From Holothuria scabra (lineage: Eukaryota > Echinodermata > Holothuroidea > Aspidochirotida > Holothuriidae), in contig CM074185.1 of NCBI GenBank assembly GCA_037179385.1, forward strand, positions 11,522,922-11,586,921: a stretch of DNA of 64,000 bases, given 5' to 3'. Positions 33,291 through 44,417 of the stretch are shown in pieces. The translations under genes were made by a program, and so were the position numbers. The number at the start of each line of letters is the position of its first letter. Position 1 is the stretch's first letter. A model generated the notes under the pieces. The model searched no databases and was not told the origin of the DNA. It saw only the letters and a list, made by a program, of their open reading frames with translations.

Positions 33291-33363
33291 GGTCAACATT
33301 GGGGACGATGAGTCGACTTTGCCCCCCCCCCCCCCACAAGAAAATCCTGGCTACGCCCCTGGA

Positions 33364-34856
33364 TGAGAGTACGAGCTGAGAGCGCACAAGTTCTTCACCT
33401 TATATATGTGGTTCCAACTTTGCTGAGAGCTGTTGGTCTTTGCTGTCTCACACGACGGTCCTTTTAATGCTCTCTAAAACAAATACCTTGTGATTCATGT
33501 ATAATGAGTGGAATATCGTAAGCACACTTAATAAGCCTTATTCTGAGGTTATTTGTTCTTGCTTTGTAGTTAACATATATCTTCATTAAGAAAGGAAGAC
33601 GCAAAATATTTAACCTCTTTAGAAAATTGATACTGATACTCTTGGTGTCAACTTTAATGCATTCCTATTAGATTTCCGGTACACTGTCAGCACGTGTCTT
33701 CCTCTACTACTTGATTTTGAGTTCTTATGTAATGTTTCACAACAAATATCTGCATGAAATACCTGCATTTAGCCAGCTCCATGATTTAGCAACAGAAATT
33801 GGTCGAGGAACAACAAATTCGATTAAGTGGACCAAGTTCAGATGAGGGTTGTTCCAACATTTGACCAACGGCAGAAACATAAAAACATTGAAAACAATAG
33901 AAACAATAAAAACAATACTCTACACGTTTTAAAATAAACTTTTAGAAAACCTTCACATGAAATATTTCTGTTTAGCTGATAGTTTGTTAAGGATAAGCAA
34001 GTGTGTCAATTAATGAAAAAAAAACGCACACAAGCTCTGAGATAGTTGGTCAGATAAATAGAAATTAGTTGCAGAGGTTCGAAAATGTTGTACATAATGC
34101 CGTTCTCCAGGCACGTAGCAAACAAGGACAGGGCACTACATGTTTTCTACAATTTTCTTTTTCATATCACCTACGATATGAGATCATATGGATAGTATTT
34201 ACACTACTTATATGCTCTAGTGTAATTTCTCTGGCTACGGCTTGGTGTCGCTTCTTTACATTCCCCCTGCTACGAACTGAATAATTTCAACAGTTAAGAG
34301 GGAGAGTGGTTGGATTCTGCCAAATGTTGTAAATATTTCCTCAAAAATTGTATTGCTGAAATCCTTGATACAGTAGAGGAGACAAAACTTTTCAGTGTTC
34401 AAAACTTACTAAATAAATGAACAAAAATTATTATCATTTGTTGAAAGGTTAAGAACTATATAGATGAAATATAAATAAAAACTTCTGACGGTTTCGAAAA
34501 GAAAATATTTAACTTTGGGTCTTCACGTGTTGCATTACCTTTAGTGAAAATTTTCTTATTACGATATTGTTGCATCCCTTCCCTGTATTTTGAGAGAGAA
34601 TTGAACGGATCAATTGGTATCAAATGTAAGTTTTTGTTCTGTAAATTTATTTTTTCTTACAAGTAGCTCTCAAAGTGTTCGTCAGTTTTTAGACTTTTCC
34701 TTCTACTTTTTGCTTAACCTAGGTGAAATACATAACTTGACAGCTTACGCAAATCTCCCATGCAAACGTTAACAAAAACAGAGACAAAGAATTTTTCGTA
34801 ATCCCGACCACTCTTTTTTCAGTATTCATTATACAGGATAAAGTCTTTGGAATAAA
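33364..34856. other. Non-coding
   Basis: No gene recognised. An open frame at 34069-34284 has one hydrophobic stretch but no other support. Confidence 0.45.
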
Positions 34857-36341
34857 TTAAAGAGCCCGTGAAATGACTCAGTGACAACGATTTAGAGTCA
34901 TTCTCTGACACTATCTATCATCAAAAAAGCATTTATTTTAAAAAATTCTGCTCCACAAAAGAGAAATGCTCAAGTGAAATGGTACCCCTTTCAGCCCAAC
35001 AGTTGAAAAATGAAAAAGATTTAAAAGTGCATTGAACCAAGAATGACATCATCACAAGAACCCAATTTCACAGTGTGTGTATTATAATGCTATGTTTTAA
35101 GTGACATTTTGCCCACATACTGGGCAGCATGAGACGGGTACTGGCCAAATAATTACTCAAATATATCTGAAGAATGTCCCATTATAAAGCCAAAAATATA
35201 TCAATCAAAATTTGAAATTATCCCAATTCCCTAAGAGAGGAATTTTGTCATTATTCACTCAAGCTGTCCCATTCATGTTAGGCCTATCAGTTTGAAATTT
35301 TGGTTCCAACAACCTAGTCGATCTATGACTTAACAACAATTCTTTCAACCAGAAAAAGAAAACATTTTAACTCACATTCAATCAGGTTGTTGATATCTCA
35401 CCCGGATTCCTTTGAAAGACATCCCTTCCAAGGAAATTTGTCACAAACATTAATGTGGAAATCATACAATGGATCTTATACTAGCATGGACTTCAAAATG
35501 CATGGAGTTGAAGTAGTAACTTCATGCCAACTTTTGATAAAAAAGGAATACTTCCTGAAATAACCAAAATATCAGCTAGTCTTTTTCCCACTATAACCAC
35601 TGTTTTACTGTTGAACCAAGCCAAATTGCATGGACATGCATCCAAAACAACACAGAACTTGTTGGGGGTATTTAAGCTTCTGTGCAGAATGGTATACAGT
35701 ATTGCATAAGGGCCTGTGTAATGAGAGAATCACTGCTTCCTCCCCAATAAAAATAACAGTTACATAACACTGGAGGAAAATGGATGCAATTACATCCCAA
35801 GGAGCCTGAGGCATTTTTCTGTGTGTATAACCTCTTACCAGGGAACTTCCAAACACTTGTATGATGTATACCAAACAAGTTTCCCTGCTAGTTGGCTCAT
35901 GGAATATTGAGAAGTCGCAAAACTCCATCTGTTGAAAAGGGGTATTATTGGGTGTTGAAACCCCCTTTTTCAGTATTTTTGTGAAGCAAACTTAGCATTA
36001 GAATTTGTAATGATAATTTGCTGATTATATCAATCATTTTAGACCATCTGTACATGCAAGATCATGTAACATCAACAGAGGTAGTACTTCCATGATCAGA
36101 GCAGGGTATACTCCATGTGCACTAAAGTACACACACTGTGAAGTTGGGTTCCTGTGATGATGTCATTCTTGGTTCAACGCATTCACATTTTTCAGCTGTT
36201 GTGCTGGAAGGGATACCATTTCACGTGGGCATTTCTCTTTCGTGGGGTGGTATATTTTAAAATGAATGCTATTTTGTTGATAGATAGTGTCAGAGAAGGA
36301 CCCTAAATCATTGTTACTAAGTCAATTCATGGGCTCTTTAA
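34857..36341. mobile_element. Long-TIR DNA element flanked by TTAA
   Basis: The left end TTAA|AGAGCCCGTGAAATGACT and right end GTCAATTCATGGGCTCT|TTAA are inverted copies, and the match continues inward about 230 bp. It runs through CTCTGACACTATCTATCA, AGAAATGC..GTGAAATGGTA and GAACCAAGAATGACATCATCACA to CACAGTGTGTGTA at about 35085 and 36130. The 1-kb centre has no recognisable transposase. TTAA flanks are typical of piggyBac-type targets, but family membership is inferred from that alone. Confidence 0.75.
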
Positions 36342-36800
36342 GGAAAATTTGGTACCCTTATTCATTGGCAATAGATCATTCAGCCATTTGCATCCGTCGC
36401 ATTATTTCAAAACTCTTAAAGAGAAAATGAAGTCAATTTTGACAGCAGTTTTGACGAGAGTTGCATGGAACAGAGCTTCGACATAAAAATCACATGAAGA
36501 ATATCAGTTAAAGAGGAATAAAACTATAGTCTACAATGTTTTGATTCGAGCGGAGCTTGAAACTGTTCAAGGCACACTTTACAACCCCCCCCCCAAAAAA
36601 AAAAAAAAAAATTCATTGTTTAAGTTCACCAGTTAGCCATTATGGGGTCAGCTTGGCCGAAGCATGCAAAAGTATAACTAAATTGCTAAGAAGACATATA
36701 GAAATGATTTGGTTTTTCATTTAGTAGAACATGAATTGCCACTCGATATCCTCCTTTTGCTACATTCACACATGTTGCTCGTGTTATTTTCTCTTATCAG

Positions 36801-37525
36801 ACATTCGTAACGTTCTAATAAATGAAGATGAGTGGACATTTTCTTACATTGTTGGTGATGTAAAAAGGGTAACAGGCGAAGAAAGAATACCTCCATACCG
36901 TTACCTTGATATCAATATTCACGTACAGAGAGAGTATCGCTTGGTTTGGCGTTCTTCAGTAAAAAAACCTATACAACACAGTGCCCATGAGTTAACTGTG
37001 GATTGCATTACCTTTTCTAAAAACAACGTAGTGGTTGAAATGGGCCACGATAAGCTGGTTCTAAAGTATAAACTAGGTTCAGATTGCAGAAATGACACGA
37101 GGGATTTACAAAGTGGAAATATTACTGTGACGTTACTTAATCCTTGGTATCCATACAACGAGCACATTTTCAATTGTGGCACAAACGGCTGGCCTCAGAT
37201 TGTTTGCGACCATTTATCCGACCATGTTTGTGGAATTAAAAAAGTAGATGGGGACTTGTGTTTCAGGAACATTCATAAAGGATACGCTTGCGGAATGAGT
37301 ATGGAAATCATTTCTGTGCCAGGAATTTTTCTAGAGAAGCCTTTGCTTAAAATCGACACTTCAGTTAAAAGTATTTCGGGTTATCATTTTAGCGGTTTAC
37401 GGCATATTGGTATGGTATATCCGTGCGTAATCGACAGTATGACTGAGAAAGTGGACAGAATGTTGAACAATAACCGTTACGTAATTTATTTGGTTCGTCG
37501 GTCGTTTGATTGGTGGGTTGGTTAG
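36801..37525 (+). CDS. Cysteine-rich secreted family, member A (main exon, first exon not found)
   Basis: The exon starts after a good acceptor (TTTTCTCTTATCAG) with the family's phase-1 junction, reading D-IRNVLINEDEWTFSY. It keeps the family landmarks: LVLKYKLGSDC, WYPYNEHIFNC, GWPQIVCDHL, VDGDLCFRNI, PGIFLEKPLL, SGYHFSGLRHIGMVYPC. Two N-glycosylation sequons are present (NDT, NIT). After VYPC the frame runs on about 30 residues into a GTTA-type simple repeat, unlike its paralogues, which stop within four to five residues. No signal-peptide exon with a matching phase-1 donor was found upstream within the window; the TTAA element at 34.86-36.34 kb lies exactly where one would be expected. 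The gene is either incomplete or uses an exon I missed. Confidence 0.7.
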
Positions 37526-37588
37526 TTGGTCGTTTGCACAGTTGGTTGGTCGGTTAGTTGGTTAGTTCGTACGTTGGTTAATCAGTTG

Positions 37589-37620
<32 letters not shown>

Positions 37621-37625
37621 ATTGT
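37526..37625. repeat. (GTTA)n / GGTTGGTTAGTT simple repeat
   Basis: Degenerate GGTTNGTT followed by pure GTTA units ending near 37620. Confidence 0.9.
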
Positions 37626-37629
37626 ATTG

Positions 37630-40040
37630 TTTGTTTTTATACAATTGGTTTAATTCGAACTGGAGCAGAACTTCTTCCAGTTTTGGATGACTATGATGTT
37701 ATGATTACCTAACAAATAGGAAGAATGACCTGTACGAACTAGATACACCTACACCAAAATCACTTTTAGCAAATATCATGGATACGTTTTCAGACATGCA
37801 TAATTAAGGTGTAGTTAACAAAAGTAAGCAAAGATTCTTCTTTTTTGAGTATATGGGTTTTGTAGCCAGTCTAGGCTGTAATTGGCATCATGTCCAAAAC
37901 TTGACTGCGTAGGGAACTTGAGTTATCGTACTTCAAATTTACCAGTAAGGTACACCTGTCATTCAAAACATACCGATCACGTATTTTATGTAAGAAAAGA
38001 GGCGTGACAATTTCAATTTCGTAAAGAGTGTATCTGAATAATGAGGGAAGGACATTTCAAATAGGTCACAAATCAAAAATACGATTTCATAAAAAACAAA
38101 CAACCTAAAAAAGTCCGCTTCGAATCAAACCAGGAAAGGATAAAATAGGCACTAAACCTAAAGAGAACCAAATAGTTGACTAGATTTGATTCAATTTAAA
38201 TCGAAATGATTAATTTTGCACGTTTTGGGTTCAGTGCCCATTGGACAGTTTCCGGTTCAATTTGAAGCGGACGTCTTTAGATTGCACATAACAGGTGGGT
38301 TGTTTGGAAGAGTAAATGGTCTGAAGGCCTTGAGGTTGTTCACGTATTGTCTTTCAGAGGACGTAACAGCTTATTCGGGAAGAAGGGAACGTTTTGGTTT
38401 CGCCGAATGAACCTTTGCCAGAGGGTCGGGAAGACTTTAGAAAAAGGATGAGTAAATGAATCGTTTTTAGAAGATGCCTAACAACACATGGTTTTCGTGA
38501 CAAGTTTAACAGATGTTAAAGGTTTCTATGGGCTGCGAACGATTGAGGACAAAAGTAAACATAGACGAAAAAGTTTCCTACACGTTGTAGAAAACGCTAT
38601 CATCTTGAAATTCTCTTGAATCACGTTCAAACTCTCATGAAATTGAAATAACCATTACTTGATAAAGATATGCTTAAACACCTATCACTTCAAGCAAAGT
38701 AATATTTATAGACTTTGAGACAATATTTTAAGTTTCATTCAGTGAGAAAATCAGGCATAGAAGGTGTAACGTGTTTTTACTAAATCATCATATTAGCACG
38801 GCTTTCACTCAAGAATTTACACTTGAATGTTATACACATTTGTTGGAAAGGGGTTTCTCCCGAGACCCCTACCCAATACACCTGGGGTTTTGCATCATAT
38901 GAGGAAACCAAAGTACCATACAGATAAAGCTTGTATACATGAAAAAGACGTGGGAAAATATTGCACAGTTGCAGTTTTACCTATGATCTTTTAATTACAC
39001 ACAAATTTGACAAAGGAGAAAGGGTCTGACCTCATAAGATTATTGCTATCTCTCAGAGTCTTTAAGCATTCGTTTAAAACCGTCTGTATGGGTACCAAAG
39101 ACCTACCGAAAACAGTTCCGAATAAATACATAGTTCACACTGAAGCTTTTGCGTACACTATTCTGGGAATTACTTTATTTTAGATTGCTCTCCCTCTAAA
39201 TTTATGTTGTTGCCTATTCCCCTAACCAGGGAGTGGCCTTGATTTGCAGAAAGGGTGAGTGAAGTGATTGATAAGTACGCTGTACAAGAATTTCCATGAA
39301 GGTAGCTTAAATACGTTTTTAATGCATTTTAACCTTCAGTATAGTAGTCTATGGGACGTTGAAAGCCTTTCGTCCTTAAAGTTGACAGTGGTGCAACTTT
39401 TTTGGGAAAATCAATATATGAAAATTTATGTTGTTAATTACAAGTGGGGGATTATAGGTAGTCCCCTCTTTGTGTTGTTCGGAATATCATTTGAAAGCCT
39501 TTTGTGCGGTAAGTCCTTCTGACAAAGGTTTTCTAAGAATGTTTTCAAAGACTGTTTTAAAGACCCGATTTAAATGGAAAGGAAAACCTTTATCTGGTGT
39601 GTTTAAATCACTACAGTAACCACGTGTAGACCTATGAATCCATAGAGCAGAGATTGGGCAAAATGCGTTTTAATCCGATAAATGCAAAAAGCTTATTTGT
39701 TTAGCGACCGTACATTTTGTATACAGTTCGCGTTACTGCTAGGCAGAGCAGAAAACCTGGACGTTAACAAGCTCTCCTGATAAGTCTTAAAATGGGTAAT
39801 TGGGCATAAATTGTGCATAATATTCAGAAACGGAAACGCAAAAGCATATGTAAACCACAACCTGCATATTTATGATTCCTGGTTCATTAACTACACTTAT
39901 TTGATAGTGCCTTATCTCATACTGCTTTATATTGTTAAAACTCCAAAAATAGAATATAAAGGGATTCATAATGTTGGAGTTTGGAAAACCTTGTTTCTTC
40001 GTGAATTAGTTTTTCATCCTAAAACTGTTCCGCGTTTGCT
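37630..40040. other. Non-coding between family members A and B
   Basis: AT-rich; no exon, RNA or element recognised. Confidence 0.5.
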
Positions 40041-40043
40041 TCC

Positions 40044-42439
40044 ATGAGGACTGTATTACCTATTTCTATCATGCCTTTGACAAAAAGCTCGTTTTTAGTA
40101 TGCATCCTGTTGTTAGCTTTTTCATTACACAAAAACGAAGGGATGAATGAGATAGCAGACGTGCAAGTCCAAGAAGGACCAATTTTAACTGCTCATTTCA
40201 AAATCCCTCAGGAAATTGTTGAAGGAGAAATATACAGACGGACAAACCAAGGAAAAGCATGTGACGCAGGTGAGTCAGTAATGATATAGCTATCAGCTCA
40301 TGAAATTGGCAGTATTTCTCCCCTTATTAAGACAATAAACGTCTAAATATATTTTCCAAAATTAAAGCGGGAAACAGAGTTTTTCTTCACAATTTTTTAC
40401 AACTTTTATGCTGCACCACTTTTCATTGGCCTAAATCTAACAAAAATGATCACTTGTCAAGGTCAAATTTCGTGACTTGTTACCGTATAGTGTAGGCTGT
40501 CTAATCTTGTATCTGTGTGGAATTTTGTTAACCGACAAATAGTCAGAATATTCTTACAACGGTAATTAATACAAAAGTCACATTCGTATTAACCACGAAG
40601 ACCTTTTCAATGTCTCTACATACATTCTGGTAAACAATCAGCTCAAAAAAGGAAAACGAGGTACCTGAACAAAAGGCAAATATTCTCTGTCAAATTTTGT
40701 TTGACGAATTAAATATCATATCTTAGGGAGCATGTCCAAATGTTTAGAAAACACGACCATAGGACACTACCACGTTGTTGTATACTGTCTTAGAATAGGG
40801 GGAACCCCTTCTCCGGAACAAAGATATGAAATGTTCCCCATTTGACATAAAAGAACCTTCGCAACAATATGCGAAGACGTTCAAAATAACCGTCGCAACC
40901 AGTTTTGGTTGTTGTTAAATATCCATCGAATACGTATTGTGTAACCTTCACCTCAATCGCGCAAGCCTCAAATTTTGAAAAAGTATTACATTTCGACATT
41001 TTAATATTTAAACACCCTGGTTTCTATATTTTCTACTTTAGCAAGTCACAATTTGCTTAGTTCATACTTTTTTCTTTCAGTGTAATATAAAATACAAACA
41101 CTCACAGATTTATCAAAGGGGGGGGGGGATGCAACATTGCTAGTGCATTAGAATATTAAGATGGATGCAAATTCTTTAGATGATGAGCGACGTTTGATGG
41201 TCCGCATTTAAAGAGGCTCATTGAGTTGATATAGATAAGAATCTCAAAGGGTCACTATCACATAACAATGCTTATGGTTAGCATAACAAGTCAAGTTTAG
41301 TCCAAAAGTCACAGAAAACGTTAAAATTTTGAATTTTCTAGTATCCTGACGTTTAACGGCTTTGTACATAATTTCAAATAGTGTCTGGTCACAAATTTTT
41401 GAAAACCGAGTTGAAACGCTTAAGTACTCACCCATAAAACGGTTTATTTATATGTAGGGTATGGGGATTGTCTAAGTTTGACCATTTGTCAGTGGTATGT
41501 GAAGAAAACTTAACAGGTCTGGAAAAATTTGTTGAATTTCATGAACAAACTCAATGAGCCGCTTTAAGCAACTTAATGTTTTAAGCATTCTTCTTTGAAG
41601 GCCGGATGGTCACATTTAATAACGTGAAACCAACCAGCAACTCAGTGGTGAGACTAGGTAGACATCCAAAAACATCACGTCGTTGCCAAAAACGTCGATT
41701 GACCAGCGTATGTTCCTACAAACTTGAAATAGTTACCTTGAAAATTCACTGCTTCATCAAACACTTTAATTGATTAAACAATGTCACTTTTTTCACAGAT
41801 ATACGGACTATTTTGACAGAAAAGGATGCTAATTGGACGATCTCTTTGACGATTGCAGAGGTTCGTCGCTTAGAAGGAGCTCCAGGTATAGATCCATTTC
41901 GCTACGCTGTCATGAAAATTCATGGAGAACAGGTTTCACTGGGGATGGCATACTTCATTACCACAGCGTTCCCAAGTAACTCACACGAAATGGAAGTGGA
42001 TAGCATTGAATGGTGTGACGACACGATAACGGTTAAACGTGATCAAGATTACCTAGTTATGGAAATTGAGCTGGATGAAAATTGTCAAGTGGGTTTGGAT
42101 GAGAACAATCGGAACAACTTGACGATCCCTCCACTTGATTCATGGTATCCACATCATGAACATTTTACCCACTGTGAAGCACATGGATGGCCTAAACATA
42201 ATTGCGACAAACTAGTTAACGATATCTGTGAACTAAAAAGAGTAGATAATGATGTTTGTTTCAAGAATGTTTACGAAGGGCGCAATTGTGACATGAGAAT
42301 GACTATCACTACTATGACAGGGATTTTTCGCCAGAAATCCTTGATTTTGACAAAGATACCATTAGAAAGTGTTTCAGGTTATTATATTAATGGACGGCGA
42401 CGTATGAGTATTGTGTACCCCTGTTTGTTTATTGATTAA
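40044..42439 (+). CDS. Cysteine-rich secreted family, member B (two exons)
   Basis: Exon 1 is 40044-40269 and exon 2 is 41799-42439, joined G|GTGAGT...TTTTTTCACAG|AT in phase 1. The product is 288 residues. The start gives a signal peptide; the Met ten residues in (MPLTKSSFLVCILLLAFS) may be the real start. Exon 1 ends with FKIPQEIVEGEIYRRT and a Cys. Exon 2 carries DIRTILTEKD, GMAYF, ELDENC, SWYPHHEHFTHC, GWPKHNCDKL, DICELKRVDNDVCF, EGRNC, GIFRQKSL, SGYYINGRR and ends IVYPCLFID. By comparison with members A and D, about eight cysteines are conserved, which would allow four disulphides. Sequons NWT and NLT suggest glycosylation. There is no transmembrane segment or anchor. I do not recognise the family and assign no function. 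Confidence 0.85.
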
Positions 42440-42594
42440 GTATTGAAGTACAGCTGAGTTGGTAGATGGTTTCAAGCGTTTCATATTTGCACACTCCAAC
42501 ATTTTTGAGCAATACTGAAACATTACGTTTAGTCAAAGTTTCAGTGTGTGTAAGCATACTGTAAAAAATTATGCAGAATTAGAGATGAAATAAT

Positions 42595-42600
42595 AATAAA
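42595..42600 (+). other. Poly(A) signal AATAAA for member B
   Basis: AATAAA about 155 bases after the member B stop codon, in an A-rich stretch. Confidence 0.6.
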
Positions 42601-42604
42601 GTAT

Positions 42605-44320
42605 TAGAGAAAATTGAAGAGTGCTCTTCTTTTGTTTGCAAAAATTTACAGCAAATTTTCCGTTTCCTCTTTGTGTTTCTTCGTCCTTTGTTCTGCAATG
42701 ATGCAACAACCAGTTAATTAATACATAAACATTCCTTACAGACCAGGTGGTTGTTATCCAATTCCCTGCAGATAATGCCAGTATTTTACCGTTGTCTTCA
42801 CAGAAAGTGATAAAAACTTACAACAAAACCAGGAAAATATTTATGTTGCAATGGAGGTTTTCAGGATATGTTACACAAAATAAATGTTACAGATGTGTTT
42901 TTTGTGTCACTCTGAAGTTGATACTACCCTGTTTCACAAAAAGGAAAACCAATGTTTTTAGTTTTTTTTATTTTTTCATTCTTTTCATTCCCAAATGCAT
43001 AAACTACGAATAGTAACCGCGTAGGACTATAAGACCGTAAGAAACGAAATCGAAAGAAATTTCACTCACCTGTAGGGAAACAGTTTGCCTGTTTGATTGT
43101 ATGTCCTAACTCTTTTAATGAAACAGTCTTTCCTTACTATGTGCATTAGAAAAAGCAACAATGTAAAAAAGTGGCACGGAAACGTGCTGCATGACACTTC
43201 CAGGTAACAGTCAATGTTACACATTTCACACTGTAAATTGATACCGTTTATGGACCAAACAGCTTCGGTTTCACTAGAAACATTGGATCACTGACAGGCG
43301 ATTGTAACTAAAGCCTTGTGGGATTTAGCTTTTCCATATTACAACGATGAAAAGTCTCGTAGATTCTGAGAATAAGTGTTGCATAAAATATTCTCGACAT
43401 GAGTGTTTTTCTCTTGCAGTTTCCTTTATATTATTTTCACATTAGAGCCAATAGAGTAGAAAAGGACAATTTGTAAGGTACTAGTTAGACAAGAGAACTG
43501 TTAATAAATGTTCTCTTCACTGTAACACTGTCAGATCATGGAGCGAACTCTGGAAATTCCCTGGTTAGACAGATATCCATGGTTTCTGTCGCTTGCAAAT
43601 AAAAGATGGAGGAGGGACAGAGAGCACCCGACACCGACGCTACTGAGTTCTTCGAATGCCTATCAGACTCATCAACATTTTACTTTTAACTTTTTAACGT
43701 TATGTCGATACCCTATATGATCACGTGGGAAATCCAAGTTGAATAGTACTATACCGGCAATTAACAATAAAAATAAGATAAAATCGATCTAACGTTTTAA
43801 ACCGTAAATGATTAGGGTGGCGTGAAGTCGAACATGAACTGGAAAAAAAAAACTTTATGCAAGATTCTGCTGCATGCTTTTGTATCCCGCAGTTTTTACT
43901 ATAACAAACGCTTAATCATTTGAGCTTCCTGACAATTAATCGAAATTAATTTATGCTGTTATATATTATTCTTATATTAAATATTATCTGATGATAAGGT
44001 GAACTGAGAATAATATAGCTATTGACACCTCTTGTCTGGAGTATAACATTAAATATCTACGAAGCCAGTGGGGATATACCTCCCATCTGTTGGTGGTTGG
44101 GATATAGGTAACAAATTAAACGAATCTACTCAATCTGAATCACATGCGGGAAAAACGGGTCTTTTACCAGTCCCTCTTTTAATACTGAATTGAAAAGAAA
44201 GGTGAGAGAAAGGACACTAAGTACTTGTAAAACAGTTTGTATCATTCAAATCACCAAATTACCAAGATGAGTGGAAAAACTCTATTGTTCAAAGCACACA
44301 AGGAAACTTAAACAAAACAC
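42605..44320. other. Non-coding between convergent genes B and D
   Basis: No exon, RNA or element recognised. Confidence 0.5.
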
Positions 44321-44327
44321 ATCTATT

Positions 44328-44333
44328 TTTATT
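44328..44333 (-). other. Poly(A) signal AATAAA for member D
   Basis: TTTATT on + (AATAAA on -) about 85 bases past the member D stop codon. Confidence 0.55.
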
Positions 44334-44417
44334 TTTTGTTAGCAGAAAACATTATTTTTTTTATGTCCATTCATTGCATTTTAGCAATAGTTATACCATT
44401 GCTCACACATATTACTG

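Larger units (their letters stand above)
29138..33359. mobile_element. 4.2-kb imperfect palindrome made of two ~2-kb head-to-head units
   Basis: The left arm (about 29138-31040) and right arm (about 31392-33359) are reverse complements with many substitutions and indels. Matching landmarks include GGGGCGTAGCCAGG at both outer ends, CAAAGTCGACTCATCGTCCCCA, CGCACCCCAGTGGCGGCG, the TCGAGTCGGTACCGCACGAC block, GTATCGGGG with GGTGGTTTCGACACA, and a poly-G run near the centre. The right unit also shows AGCGTAGCCAGCCGGGG at its inner end (31362), so each unit has GCGTAGCCAG-type inverted ends. The right arm keeps about 150 bp (near 31720-31880) that the left has lost. No protein domain was recognised. 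Because the arms differ, this is not a simple assembly fold-back. Confidence 0.85.

Noticed and set aside
29138..33359. Assembly artefact (false inverted duplication)
   Set aside because: Arms differ by many substitutions and indels, including ~150 bp present in one arm only; an artefact would be nearly identical.
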